From NCBI RefSeq assembly GCF_003367235.1, contig NZ_QRGP01000001.1:372001-436000 (forward strand): 64,000 nt of DNA, read 5' to 3'. The notes under the pieces are model-generated. The model did not search any database. It had not been told where the DNA came from and saw only the letters and a program-made list of their open reading frames with translations. The DNA is from Sphingorhabdus pulchriflava. GTDB taxonomy: Bacteria > Pseudomonadota > Alphaproteobacteria > Sphingomonadales > Sphingomonadaceae. Shown here piece after piece: positions 19,653-29,038 of the stretch. The translations under genes and the position numbers were made by a program. Each line of letters opens with the position of its first letter. Position 1 is the first letter of the stretch.

Positions 19653-20182
19653 CGGCCATTTTGCACAAGCTTTCGCCGCAACAGGTGCGCGAACGGATCG
19701 ACGCTGGGCGTGCGGTGTTGATCGATATCCGCGAGCCTGATGAATATGCGCGCAGCCACATCAAGGGCGCGCAATCACAGCCGCTTTCGGTTTGGGAAAA
19801 GGCGCATCTCAGCGTCGATCCAGACGCCGATGTGATCTTCACCTGCCGTTCGGGGATGCGCACTACCGGTGCGTGTGACCGTTTGGCTGCCCGCGTTACC
19901 GGAGACGCCTTTGTCCTCGACGGTGGCCTGAACGCCTGGGAAAAGGCGGGCCTGCCGGTTGAAACTAATGCCGACGCGCCGCTGGAAATCATGCGGCAAG
20001 TTCAGATTGCCGCCGGTTCGCTGGTGCTGATCGGTGTGCTTCTCGGCTTTTTCGTTGCTCCGGCATGGTTTGGTCTTTCCGCCTTCGTCGGTGCTGGCCT
20101 GACCTTTGCTGGCGTCACCGGGTTTTGCGGAATGGCGCGGCTGTTGATGTTGATGCCCTGGAACCGGGTGAAGACTGCCTGA
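19649..20182 (+). CDS. Rhodanese domain protein with DUF2892 membrane tail
   Basis: A 177-residue fusion. Residues 8-107 form a rhodanese domain with active-site C66 in FTCRSGMR, which moves sulfane sulfur. Residues 116-172 form a DUF2892-type tail with two hydrophobic helices and GVTGFCGMARLLM. It is thus tethered to the inner membrane. It is coupled to the upstream repressor and followed by TauE with a 1-nt gap, which fits persulfide handling next to a sulfite exporter. Confidence 0.92.
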   Translation: MTAILHKLSPQQVRERIDAGRAVLIDIREPDEYARSHIKGAQSQPLSVWEKAHLSVDPDADVIFTCRSGMRTTGACDRLAARVTGDAFVLDGGLNAWEKAGLPVETNADAPLEIMRQVQIAAGSLVLIGVLLGFFVAPAWFGLSAFVGAGLTFAGVTGFCGMARLLMLMPWNRVKTA

Positions 20183-20183
20183 T

Positions 20184-20945
20184 ATGGCCTGGGAATCGCT
20201 CCTGCTGGCAGGTTTTGGCGGCGCGCTGATCGGGCTGTTGCTGACGCTGTTTGGCGGCGGCGGATCGGTGCTGGCGACGCCCTGGCTGATCTATGTGGTT
20301 GGGGTGGTCGATACCCATGCGGCGATCGGCACTTCGGCAGCAGCGGTAGCAGTGAATGCAGCGATTGGCCTTTCCGCACAGGCGCGGGCAGGGCGGGTGA
20401 AATGGCCTTGCGCCATCACCTTTGGCATAGCAGGTCTCGCCGGTTCGCTGGTTGGGGCACAATTTGCCAAGCAGGTGGATGGGAAAGCACTGCTGATGTG
20501 GTTCGCTTTTGCAATGATCGCGATCGCCATTTCGATGCTGATTCCGAAGAAGAGCGAGGGCGATCCCAATGTGCACCTGACACCGCCGATGGTGCTGAAA
20601 CTCGCACCCGTGGGTTTACTCGCTGGTTTGGCAGCAGGCTTTTTCGGCATTGGTGGCGGCTTCCTGATCGCGCCGGGGCTGATGGCATCGACCGGCATGA
20701 CGCTCGCCAATGCCAGTGCTTCCTCGCTCGTTTCGGTCACACTCTTCGGAAGTGCAACCAGCCTGTCCTACGCGGCGTCGGGGCAGTTGCTGTGGCCGCT
20801 ATTTGGCGCGCTGGTGGTGGGCGGAGGAGTCGGCACTCTTGCCGCAATTCCGTTGGCCAAGCGCTTGGAAAAGCGCACGGCACTCGCGCGGACCATCTTT
20901 GCTGTGATGGTCATCGGTGTGGCGCTGTTCATCCTGCTGCGTTGA
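20184..20945 (+). CDS. TauE/SafE family sulfite exporter
   Basis: A 253-residue membrane protein with about eight helices and two internally similar halves. Each half starts with a Gly-rich motif, GLLLTLFGGGGSVLATP near residues 14-30 and GFFGIGGGFLIAPGL near 150-166, typical of TauE/SafE. It probably exports the sulfite made by the divergent persulfide dioxygenase. It is third in the repressor-rhodanese-exporter operon. Its 3' end overlaps the convergent GST gene by 17 nt. Confidence 0.9.
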   Translation: MAWESLLLAGFGGALIGLLLTLFGGGGSVLATPWLIYVVGVVDTHAAIGTSAAAVAVNAAIGLSAQARAGRVKWPCAITFGIAGLAGSLVGAQFAKQVDGKALLMWFAFAMIAIAISMLIPKKSEGDPNVHLTPPMVLKLAPVGLLAGLAAGFFGIGGGFLIAPGLMASTGMTLANASASSLVSVTLFGSATSLSYAASGQLLWPLFGALVVGGGVGTLAAIPLAKRLEKRTALARTIFAVMVIGVALFILLR

Positions 20946-21915
20946 GTGCGCTCAACCAGTTTGAACCCAGAATCGGATCGACGACGGCCATTGCATCCCC
21001 GTCTAGCGCCGCATAGCGCGCGCGCAGGTCTGCAAGGCATTTCACCTGATATTTGAACGTGCCCTGTTCATAGGGCAGGCCCATCGCCGTCATCGAGAAT
21101 GTTTCCGCGCCGGTCTCTGAGGCTGCCGCATTGGCGAGCAGGAAGGGTGCATAAACCTCGCCCGCTATGCGAACCAGTTCTGCAACGACGGGTGCGATTT
21201 CATCTTCCCACTCGCCATCTACGCCAGACATATCGTCGACATGCGCCAGCCAGCGATAGCTGTACGGAAATTCCGCGCGCATCATTGCCTGCGGGGTCGG
21301 GTCGGTGCCCAATTGCGATAGCTGTCCATAGATCGAAAATTCGGCGAGGCTGGGCCGGGTTCCAAACAGGCTCTGCCGGTTCACCACATGCGCTTCAAGC
21401 GCGGCCAGTACGGCTTTGGTGCTTGCCTCTATCAGCGGGAAGTTTTCGCGGGTGCAGCCGACAATCGCCATGCGCCCAACCTGCCGTGAGCGAAATGCCT
21501 CGGCAAAGCCCTGACTGGTCTGGAGCCCGCCGCCTTTGAGATTGTCGAACGCGAGCCAGCGGCTCATCTGGATCTGGTCGACTTCCTCCAGCCAGCGATA
21601 TCCGAACATGGCCTTGGTCAGCCATTCGTCGGCAAAATCCTCCAGCAGATGCGCGAGAAAGGCGTGGGCGGGGGAAGGCGGAACCAACGAGCGATCTGCA
21701 TGCCGCGCCTCAAGATCATAGACCAATGGTGTGGAATCATTGGCGAAATGGCCGTCGGGATATTGCAGAACCGGAATGACCGGCGCCTTGACCTGCTGAA
21801 GTGCTTCGCGTGCGGCCGCACCATCCTTCCAGATGTGCGCAATCCTGCGATAGCGCAGCAAGGCGCGCATTTTCATCGAATAAGGCGATCCTAGCGCGCC
21901 ATAGAGTGTGTACAT
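20929..21915 (-). CDS. Glutathione S-transferase family protein, long form
   Basis: A 328-residue protein. The N-terminal thioredoxin-like domain reads YTLYGALGSPYSMKMRALL, with VPVLQ-type substrate-contact residues (APVIPVLQYPDG) and a NDSTPLVYDLE motif; a helical C-terminal domain follows. It is about 100 residues longer than typical GSTs. The ATG at 21915 has AAGGA 9 nt upstream. It is last in the FMO-P450-hydratase-GST operon, 5 nt after the hydratase stop. It may conjugate or isomerise a reactive intermediate of that pathway. Confidence 0.82.
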   Translation of the reverse strand: MYTLYGALGSPYSMKMRALLRYRRIAHIWKDGAAAREALQQVKAPVIPVLQYPDGHFANDSTPLVYDLEARHADRSLVPPSPAHAFLAHLLEDFADEWLTKAMFGYRWLEEVDQIQMSRWLAFDNLKGGGLQTSQGFAEAFRSRQVGRMAIVGCTRENFPLIEASTKAVLAALEAHVVNRQSLFGTRPSLAEFSIYGQLSQLGTDPTPQAMMRAEFPYSYRWLAHVDDMSGVDGEWEDEIAPVVAELVRIAGEVYAPFLLANAAASETGAETFSMTAMGLPYEQGTFKYQVKCLADLRARYAALDGDAMAVVDPILGSNWLSALNAAG

Positions 21916-21920
21916 CGAGT

Positions 21921-22796
21921 CTATCCTTGACGGCGGGCGGTCGGGTCGGCCGGCCACCATGGTGTTGCCGGCGTATCGCTCGACACTTTGCTCGGAAAAT
22001 TGGGTGCGCGCTTTTCGAGGAAGGCGGATACGCCCTCATGCACATCGGCACCCTTTCCCAATGCGATGTTGAGCGGTGCATCGACCGAAAGTGCGCCTGA
22101 TGGATCGGCATCGGTTGAAAAGCGCCACAAAAGGCGGCGGGTAAGCGCGATGGCCACCGGCGAGGTGTTGGTGGCGATTTCCATCGCCAATTCGCGCGCC
22201 CGATCATCGAGTTGTTCGGCGGGGCAGGTTTCCGCCAGCAAGCCTTTTTCAAGCGCTTCGCTGGCAGGAACAAGTGCGCCCGTCAGGCACCATTTGAGCG
22301 CCTGGCTCAGCCCGACAATCTGCGGCAGGAACCAGGCCGAACCCGCCTCTGGCACCAAGCCGCGGCGCGTGAAGACGCAACCGAACTTGGCATTGTCTGC
22401 AGCAATGCGGATGTCGCAAGGAAGGGTGAGCGTGAGGCCCACGCCAGCGGCCGAGCCATTAAAGGCGACGATCGAAGGCTTGCGGCAATTCATGATCGCA
22501 GCGATGAAATTGGCGTTGCGGCCTTCACTACGGGCGCCAAAATTCTTCGCACCTTCGCCGCTCTCGGTATCGAATGAGCCTGCACCGGCCGAGACATCGG
22601 CTCCTGCACAAAACACGCGGCCCAGCGCGCTCAAAATCACAACTCGGATCGAATCTTCGCCATCGGCATGGTCAAACGCCGCCGCCAGTTCGGCGCCCAT
22701 CGTTGCGGTATAGGCATTCATGGCTTCGGGGCGGTTGATGCGGACCCACAGGATCGGCCCTTCCTGCTCAACCACCAGCGTGCTGTATTCGGTCAT
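21921..22796 (-). CDS. Enoyl-CoA hydratase/isomerase family protein
   Basis: A 291-residue crotonase-fold protein. The oxyanion-hole segment FNGSAAGVGLTLTLPCDIRI and the following FTRRGLVPEAGSAWFLP are conserved, and the Glu in PEAGS sits at a usual catalytic position. A GGAGG ribosome site lies in the end of the preceding P450 gene, with a 4-nt gap. In an operon with an FMO and a P450 it probably serves beta-oxidation of an oxidised side chain. The exact reaction (hydratase, isomerase or hydrolase) cannot be told. Confidence 0.87.
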   Translation of the reverse strand: MTEYSTLVVEQEGPILWVRINRPEAMNAYTATMGAELAAAFDHADGEDSIRVVILSALGRVFCAGADVSAGAGSFDTESGEGAKNFGARSEGRNANFIAAIMNCRKPSIVAFNGSAAGVGLTLTLPCDIRIAADNAKFGCVFTRRGLVPEAGSAWFLPQIVGLSQALKWCLTGALVPASEALEKGLLAETCPAEQLDDRARELAMEIATNTSPVAIALTRRLLWRFSTDADPSGALSVDAPLNIALGKGADVHEGVSAFLEKRAPNFPSKVSSDTPATPWWPADPTARRQG

Positions 22797-22800
22797 GGGT

Positions 22801-24030
22801 TCAAGCCTCCATGATCTTGACGGGCATGGCAGTGAAGCCGTGCAGGAAAGGGCTGGCGAGCCGTGTGGGTTTGCCTTGTGGCACCACCCGACCGGGCAGT
22901 TTCAGCATCTGCTCTATGACGGCGTGCAATTGTACTTCCGCCAGGCGTGCGCCCACGCAGCGGTGGATGCCATGGCCAAAGCCGACATGGCGACGGGCAT
23001 TTTCACGGCCGACATCGAAGCGTTCGGCATCCGGGAAAATCCGTTCGTCGCGATTGGCGGAGATGTACCACATCACGACCTTTTCCCCTTTGGCAATGCG
23101 CTGTCCGGCAAGCTCGGTATCCTCAAGCGCGGTGCGACGCATATGGGTGACCGGCGATTGCCAGCGGATGATTTCCTGCGCGGCATTGGGGATCAGCGAG
23201 GCGTCGGCGCGCAACCGATCCATCTCGCCGGGATATTTGTCGAACGCCTCGACCAGCGCGGACATCGAATTGCGCGTGGTATCGTTTCCGCCGACAATCA
23301 ACAGCGCGATATTTGCGATACGCTCCATCGCGTCCATGTTCCCCATCGCTTCCGAATGGACCATGCGGCTCAGCAAATCGTCCGTAGGCGGCTTACTCCG
23401 GCGATCCTCCAGCTCACGGTCAAAGCGGGCGAGCATCTCGCCCATCTGCAACAGAAATTGCGCGCGATATTCCTCGTTCAGATTGTCTTCCGAAACGCCG
23501 CTCGCCCAATCCGACCAGCGTTTGATGTCGCGCCATTCCTCGAACGGCATGTCGAACAGGATGCACAGCATTCCCAAAGTGAGCGGGAGCGAAACCCGTT
23601 CAACCCAATCAAATTCCTCGCCGCGCGGCAGTTCCGAAAACAGCTTTTCGGTCCGTTCGCGCACCAGCTTTTCCAGCTTGAGGATCTGGCTCGGGCTGAA
23701 AGCAGGGGCGATGACCTTGCGTTGCGCGGTGTGGATGGGCGGGTCCTGCGCGATGAAATTGGGGAAGCCTTCGCCATTCACCGCTTCGGCGATGGTGATA
23801 TTGCCCATATCCCAACGTGAACTGAACACATCGTGGCGCAGCTCGACTTCCTGCACCAAGTCATGCGTCACCACTGACCAATAGGCGCCGAAGGGGCTTT
23901 CCGGACGCCAGCTCAGCGGCATTTCCGCGCGCAATTTGGCAAAGGGTTCGCGCCACTGGTCTTCGGTGTAAATGGCGTTCGCACTGACTTCGAACGGGTT
24001 GATCGGGCGTTTGTCCAAAACAGTTGCCAT
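22801..24030 (-). CDS. Cytochrome P450, CYP153-like
   Basis: A 409-residue P450. The I-helix GGNDTTRNSM is characteristic of the CYP153 alkane/terpene terminal hydroxylases and of related sterol side-chain P450s. The heme loop FGHGIHRCVGARLAE (Cys about 358) is intact, and FIAQDPPIHTAQRKVIAPAF is a clear C-helix region. It lies 3 nt after the FMO gene in one operon under the palindrome at 25441. CYP125/CYP142-like steroid function is an alternative. No ferredoxin or reductase gene is adjacent. Confidence 0.93.
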   Translation of the reverse strand: MATVLDKRPINPFEVSANAIYTEDQWREPFAKLRAEMPLSWRPESPFGAYWSVVTHDLVQEVELRHDVFSSRWDMGNITIAEAVNGEGFPNFIAQDPPIHTAQRKVIAPAFSPSQILKLEKLVRERTEKLFSELPRGEEFDWVERVSLPLTLGMLCILFDMPFEEWRDIKRWSDWASGVSEDNLNEEYRAQFLLQMGEMLARFDRELEDRRSKPPTDDLLSRMVHSEAMGNMDAMERIANIALLIVGGNDTTRNSMSALVEAFDKYPGEMDRLRADASLIPNAAQEIIRWQSPVTHMRRTALEDTELAGQRIAKGEKVVMWYISANRDERIFPDAERFDVGRENARRHVGFGHGIHRCVGARLAEVQLHAVIEQMLKLPGRVVPQGKPTRLASPFLHGFTAMPVKIMEA

Positions 24031-24033
24031 AGC

Positions 24034-25395
24034 TCAAGCCTCCTCCATCTGGCGCGAAGGCACGGGCAGGGCATTGCCCTTGGCCGCCGCACGTTTCGCA
24101 CCCTTTTCCAGTTCCTTGTTCAAAGCGCGGACATAATGGTCGAAATCGAGCTGGATGGTATGCCGCCGTGCCGCATAATATTGTCCGGTGTAGTAATCTT
24201 CGTCGGCAGTGATGATGCGGCGCATTTCATCTTCCGACGGCGGCGCATATTTGCCGGCTAGATAGGTCGCCACCAGCTTTGATTGCTGTTCGGCAAAGTT
24301 GACCAATGTCGGCAGCGGCTGCGCGAGGCCCATATAGAAAAGATCGGGAACTCCGGGCTTCATGATGCGCTTGAACAAGGGTGGGGGCCGATTGTCGCTG
24401 TCGGCGGTAAAGGCTGGATCGTCGAAAAAGGGGAAGTTGATGTCATAGCCGGTCGCCCAAACGATGATATCGACCTTCTCCCGACTGCCATCGGTGAACA
24501 CCACGCCGTCGCCATCGAGCCGTTCGACCGCTGGCTTCATGTTGATATCGCCCGATCCGGCACGAACGAGGAATTCGCCCGATACCGTCCCATGGCTTTC
24601 AAACGGGCCGATTTCTGGCTCGGGAAGGCCATAGTCGCTCATCTTGCCGACAAGCCCCTTCACCATCCGCGCACCCAGCCATTGCTTGATGCCCTTGGGC
24701 AGCCACGCCGGGGCTGGATTCTTGTCGAGTGGTTGCCCGCGATAATATTTAGGGAAAATCCAGACACCTCGACGGGTAGAGACGAACAGTTTTTCCGCCA
24801 TCGGCCGCTGCGACAATTCGCTCGCAATGTCCATCGCGCTGTTGCCCATGCCAACGACGAGAACGCGTTTTCCGATGCAGTCCACAGGCTCGAAAGGCGT
24901 GCGATATTGGTGTGAGTGGATCTGTGCGCCATCGAAATGGCCTGGATATTCCGGGATTCGCGCCGCCCAATGGTGGCCATTGGCGACCGCCAAAGCGTCA
25001 TAATGTTTTGTCTCGCCAGTCGAGAGCGTCACATCCCAACCGCCGCTGTCGCGCCGCTTCGCCTTTTCGACGCGGGTGTTGAAGCGGATATGGGGGCGCA
25101 GCCCGAAATGATCCACATAGTCATGGAAATATTGGAGCAGCTGCGAATGGTGCGGGTAATCGGGCCAGTTGGCGGGCACCGGATAATCTTCAAATGCCAG
25201 CCGCCATTTCGATGTGTCGATGTGCAGGCTTTGATAACAAGCCGACATGCCATTGGGATTGTTGTAGTACCAGGTCCCGCCAATATCGTCCGATGCCTCG
25301 AAAATATCGAACGGGATACCATGGTCTTTCAGTCGTTTTGCTGTCGTAAAGCCGGAACAACCGGCACCGATGATACACACCTTCGGCAGGTTCAT
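24034..25395 (-). CDS. Flavin-containing monooxygenase (FMO type)
   Basis: A 453-residue class B monooxygenase. It has the FAD motif GAGCSG (residues 10-15), GGTWYYN, the NADPH motif VLVVGMGNSAMDIASEL and the late VDIIVWATGYDINFPFF typical of FMOs. It oxidises soft nucleophiles or carbonyls with NADPH and O2. The ATG at 25395 has GGGGAGGAG upstream. It is first in the four-gene minus-strand operon, and an 18-bp perfect palindrome lies 45 nt upstream of its start. Confidence 0.92.
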   Translation of the reverse strand: MNLPKVCIIGAGCSGFTTAKRLKDHGIPFDIFEASDDIGGTWYYNNPNGMSACYQSLHIDTSKWRLAFEDYPVPANWPDYPHHSQLLQYFHDYVDHFGLRPHIRFNTRVEKAKRRDSGGWDVTLSTGETKHYDALAVANGHHWAARIPEYPGHFDGAQIHSHQYRTPFEPVDCIGKRVLVVGMGNSAMDIASELSQRPMAEKLFVSTRRGVWIFPKYYRGQPLDKNPAPAWLPKGIKQWLGARMVKGLVGKMSDYGLPEPEIGPFESHGTVSGEFLVRAGSGDINMKPAVERLDGDGVVFTDGSREKVDIIVWATGYDINFPFFDDPAFTADSDNRPPPLFKRIMKPGVPDLFYMGLAQPLPTLVNFAEQQSKLVATYLAGKYAPPSEDEMRRIITADEDYYTGQYYAARRHTIQLDFDHYVRALNKELEKGAKRAAAKGNALPVPSRQMEEA

Positions 25396-25440
25396 GTCGA
25401 TCTCTCCTCCCCGCCTGTGCGGGCTCCAGAGACGACTATG

Positions 25441-25458
25441 TTTAATCGCGCGATTAAA
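25441..25458. promoter_or_regulatory. TTTAATCG-CG-CGATTAAA operator, copy 1
   Basis: TTTAATCGCGCGATTAAA is a perfect 18-bp palindrome in the promoter region of the FMO-P450-hydratase-GST operon. The same arms recur at 39761 and 43733 with different central dinucleotides, as expected for a dimeric TetR-type regulator site and not for a hairpin. Confidence 0.75.
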
Positions 25459-25478
25459 GTCCAGCCCTTAAGCGGGTG

Positions 25479-27713
25479 TCACGAGAAGCTGGCGCCTATC
25501 TGGGCTTTGCTGACCGCGACTTCCAAAAATTGAGGCTTGGTCTTGGGCGGATGGATGAGCACAACATTGCCATTTTTGCCCGAAGGACCCGTTTCAATCC
25601 GCATGCCCGCAGAGGCCAGCGCATAAGGTGACGCTCGGTGCCGGGTGCAAAGGCCACCCGCACCGTCGCTGACCAATGCCGTTTCAAATTCGACAGCAAT
25701 CATCGCCTCTTGCGAGCGATTGACCGTGCATACCACCAATTGACCGCCCGTTAGATCGAGCACGAGCTCGGTACCGACTGGTACGCCCACCAGACCCTCG
25801 ATTCGTGCGCCGGTTTTTGAAAGGTCACGCAGCAAAGCTTCATAACGATGGTCATCATGGATGACGCCGATGCGCCGGTACACCGATCGCCTTTCGGAGC
25901 GGTGCTTTTCCGGACCTTCGGGTTCAATGCTGAATTCGCCTGATTTCATGCGTTCGACGATGACGTCCTGCTTCAGCGCCTTCGAATATATCCAGCCCTG
26001 TATGAAGCGGGCACCCTTTGATTTTACAACCTCGAGCTGATCGAACGCTTCGACCCCTTCGACGGTAACCTCCATACCCAATGCATCCGACAGGCCAATG
26101 ATGGCGGCGATGATCTTATCGCTGTTCTGGTCTTTCTGGGTGCAGCTGTCGACAAAGCTGCGGTCGACTTTCAGCTTGTCAAAAGGCGCGGAACGTAAAT
26201 AGCTGAGCGAAGAATAGCCGGTCCCGAAATCGTCGAGTGCCAGCCGGACGCCAAGTTCTTTTAGTACCTTGAAAGTGGTCTCGACAGTTTCGCTGTCGCC
26301 CATGAAGATGCTCTCAGTCAGTTCCAATTCCAACCGGTTGGGGTCCAGTCCGGATGCATCGAGTGCATGGGTGACTGCGTCTACAAAATCACTATGTGCG
26401 AATTGCGCCGCTGAAACATTGACGGCGACGCGGACCGAGCTTGGCCATTGCATTGCATCCTGACAGGCCTTCACCAGTGCCCATTCGCCAAGCTTGAGGA
26501 TCAGATCGGATTCCTCGGCAACCGGGATGAAAACACCGGGAGCAACATTTCCGCGCTCGGGATGGGTCCAACGCATCAATGCTTCGAACACGACGACCAT
26601 ATTGTCTTCGGTGCGCACGATCGGCTGATAATGCAGCTCCAGTTCCTCATTGGCGAGGGCGTCACGCAAATCTTCTTCGATGATACGGCGTTCCTCGGCT
26701 TCGTCCTTCAGATCGGCCGAGTAGAATCGGAACTGTCCGCGACCGCCATTTTTGGCAGCATAAAGCGCAAGGTCCGAATTGTGGATCAGGTCGTCCTTGT
26801 GGTTGCCGTCATAGGGTGCAACGGCAATGCCAACAGAGGTGCCTATGGTCGCGCGCTTGTCCTCGATAGGATAAGGCTGCGACACCACCTGGATCAGCTT
26901 GTTTGCCAGTTCGCCCAATTTTCCGCGGTCGTCGATATCTGGCAGCAATATCTGGAATTCGTCTCCACCGAGGCGGCCGACTTCCCCTCGCGAACCAATA
27001 ACACGCTCAATGCGTCGCGCGACCTGCCGCAGAAGCTCGTCGCCTGCAGGATGCCCCAACGTGTCGTTAACTTGCTTGAACCGGTCGAGGTCCATCATGA
27101 TCAGCGCACAACTGCGGTTGCCACCCTTATACGATGCCAGCGTTGCCTCGATCCGCTTGTTCATGCGGTGGCGGTTGGCAAGCCCGGTCAGCGAGTCGAA
27201 CTCGGCTAGTCGCGAATCTTCAAGCTGGCGCTGATATTCGACCGTGATGTCCTTGGCCGATCCGCGATAGCCCTGGAACTTCCCTGACTTGTCAAGTTTA
27301 GGATGGCCGGAAATCGACCACCAGATGTGGCGACCTTCATGTTTGGATCGTCCGATTGTTAGCCGTACAGTCAGATCTTTGATCTTGTTATGCGCCGTGA
27401 GCTGAAAATTTAGCGGCCTATCCGATTTTCCACCGGGGCTGTCCGGGTCGGTTTCAAATATTGTAATCAGCGACCGGCCCAAAAGTTCCTCCATCGGAAT
27501 TTCAAGCGTCTGCAATGCGTTGTCGGACAGATAAATCAGTCGGCCATCGGCGTCGGTCGCCCACAACCAGGCAATCCCGGCGCGTTCAAAGTCGTCGACG
27601 ATTTCCAATCGGCGCTGGGCATCGGCTTGGGTGACAACGACAGCGACGACGCTTCCATCTGCCGAATCGGTGTTACCTCCGGTCAGGCTTTTGAAGATGT
27701 TGAGGACTGCCAT
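25479..27713 (-). CDS. PAS-GGDEF-EAL-PilZ cyclic-di-GMP protein
   Basis: A 744-residue soluble signalling protein. Its order is: PAS domain (about residues 40-160, WLWATDADGRLIYLSDNAL), GGDEF domain with intact GGDEF at 249-253, EAL domain with EAL at 377-379, ELTES and DDFGTGYSSL, and a C-terminal PilZ domain from about 605 with RSVYRR and DLSKTGARI. All motifs for making, breaking and binding c-di-GMP are present in one chain. No signal peptide or membrane helix is seen. The start is ATG 27713; a TTG at 27740 is possible. No linked target gene is obvious. Confidence 0.93.
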   Translation of the reverse strand: MAVLNIFKSLTGGNTDSADGSVVAVVVTQADAQRRLEIVDDFERAGIAWLWATDADGRLIYLSDNALQTLEIPMEELLGRSLITIFETDPDSPGGKSDRPLNFQLTAHNKIKDLTVRLTIGRSKHEGRHIWWSISGHPKLDKSGKFQGYRGSAKDITVEYQRQLEDSRLAEFDSLTGLANRHRMNKRIEATLASYKGGNRSCALIMMDLDRFKQVNDTLGHPAGDELLRQVARRIERVIGSRGEVGRLGGDEFQILLPDIDDRGKLGELANKLIQVVSQPYPIEDKRATIGTSVGIAVAPYDGNHKDDLIHNSDLALYAAKNGGRGQFRFYSADLKDEAEERRIIEEDLRDALANEELELHYQPIVRTEDNMVVVFEALMRWTHPERGNVAPGVFIPVAEESDLILKLGEWALVKACQDAMQWPSSVRVAVNVSAAQFAHSDFVDAVTHALDASGLDPNRLELELTESIFMGDSETVETTFKVLKELGVRLALDDFGTGYSSLSYLRSAPFDKLKVDRSFVDSCTQKDQNSDKIIAAIIGLSDALGMEVTVEGVEAFDQLEVVKSKGARFIQGWIYSKALKQDVIVERMKSGEFSIEPEGPEKHRSERRSVYRRIGVIHDDHRYEALLRDLSKTGARIEGLVGVPVGTELVLDLTGGQLVVCTVNRSQEAMIAVEFETALVSDGAGGLCTRHRASPYALASAGMRIETGPSGKNGNVVLIHPPKTKPQFLEVAVSKAQIGASFS

Positions 27714-27892
27714 ATCGTGTCTAATTTCGCTTTGCGCCAAATGGTTGCAATTTGCCTACTTCACCGTTTTCTGTAGGATATTTTGGTTTACGGAACCCTA
27801 ATTTTGCAGAAAATACTTTGGCCGGTCGTCGGCTTAATCGCCCATTTCATGTAAGTATTTCTGGGGGCTTGTCGAAGACGGCAGCCACTGGC

Positions 27893-29038
27893 ATGGCCGT
27901 AAATATGCAGCAGAGTTTTTCGATTTATCCATTCGATCCGCCCGGTGATGTTGCGGCATTGCGAGCCGAGGTCCGCGCCTTTCTTGCCGCGCATGAGCCC
28001 AAGCTCGGCGTTCCTAATTGCTGGGTCGTCGGCGATCCGGAATTTTCCAGTGCTTTGGGTGCGGCGGGTTTCCTTGGGATGATCCTCCCCAAAACGGTGG
28101 GAGGACACGAAAGGCATCCGCTTGAACGCTATGTCGTGATAGAGGAATTGCTCGCGGCGGGAGCACCCGTTGGCGCGCACTGGATTGCAGATCGGCAAAC
28201 TGCACCACTGATTCTGCGCTATGGCAGCGAAGAGGCGAAGACGCGTTACCTGCCCGGTATCTGCAAAGGCCAGTTGTACACCTGTATCGGCCTGTCTGAA
28301 CCTGGTGCAGGGTCGGATCTGGCTGCAGTCCGGACAACTGCCCGTTACACGCTAGACGGCTGGCGCATTTCCGGCCAGAAAATCTGGACCTCGGGCGCGC
28401 ATATGAGCCACGTGATGCTGGCACTGGTGCGCAGTGAAGAGGGCAGTGAGCGCAATGCTGGTCTTTCGCAGTTCCTCATCCCAATGGATGCTCCCGGAAT
28501 TACGATCCGGCCGATTATCGACATGGGTGGCGATCATCATTTCAACGAAGTGTTTTTCGATGACGTGCTTCTACCAGAATGGGCAATGGTCGGCGCCCGG
28601 GGGCAGGGGTGGGCGCAGGCAACAGCGGAGTTGGCGCTCGAACGTTCCGGTCCTGAACGCTATCTTTCCAGCCATGTGTTGATGACCGCATTGATTGATG
28701 CAGCAGGTCCTGATCCGGATCTGCAAATCAAGGGTTTGATAGGCGAGTTGACCGCAGAGCTTTGGACGCTGCGGCAAATGTCGCTTTCGACTGCAGCCAA
28801 GCTGGCAGCCGGTGAAGATCCGATGGTTGAGGCGTCGATGGTCAAGGATTTGGGTAACAGCTTTGAGCAGGCTTTGCCGCAGCGCGTGCAGGCGCTGGTA
28901 GATTGCCCTTCCACCCGTGATGACGACCTTGCGCGGCTGATGCGCGCGCTTTTGATTGCCGCTCCGAGCTTCTCGTTGCGAGGCGGCACGCGTGAAATTA
29001 TTCGCGGTATTATTGCAAGGGGGCTGGGACTCAGATGA
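27893..29038 (+). CDS. Acyl-CoA dehydrogenase, full-length subunit
   Basis: About 381 residues with all three ACAD domains. Motifs are CIGLSEPGAGSDLAAVRT (flavin/substrate region), GQKIWTSGAHMSHVMLALVR and a C-terminal GGTREIIRGIIARGLGL. The usual catalytic Glu before Gly-Thr in the C-terminal loop reads Gly here (RGGT, not YEGT). The Glu in LALERSGPERY is an alternative, as in isovaleryl-CoA dehydrogenase. Starts at 27893 or 27905 are both possible. It overlaps a second, short ACAD gene by ATGA, which suggests a heteromeric enzyme. Confidence 0.85.
   Translation: MAVNMQQSFSIYPFDPPGDVAALRAEVRAFLAAHEPKLGVPNCWVVGDPEFSSALGAAGFLGMILPKTVGGHERHPLERYVVIEELLAAGAPVGAHWIADRQTAPLILRYGSEEAKTRYLPGICKGQLYTCIGLSEPGAGSDLAAVRTTARYTLDGWRISGQKIWTSGAHMSHVMLALVRSEEGSERNAGLSQFLIPMDAPGITIRPIIDMGGDHHFNEVFFDDVLLPEWAMVGARGQGWAQATAELALERSGPERYLSSHVLMTALIDAAGPDPDLQIKGLIGELTAELWTLRQMSLSTAAKLAAGEDPMVEASMVKDLGNSFEQALPQRVQALVDCPSTRDDDLARLMRALLIAAPSFSLRGGTREIIRGIIARGLGLR

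Noticed and set aside
22720-24915. Long plus-strand open frames opposite the hydratase, P450 and FMO genes
   Set aside because: The minus strand encodes complete enzymes with intact motifs and ribosome sites; the plus-strand frames have none.
27811-27860. AAATACTT ... AAGTATTT inverted repeat before the acyl-CoA dehydrogenase genes
   Set aside because: The 8-bp arms are separated by 34 nt and have no family resemblance to the operators elsewhere; too weak to call.
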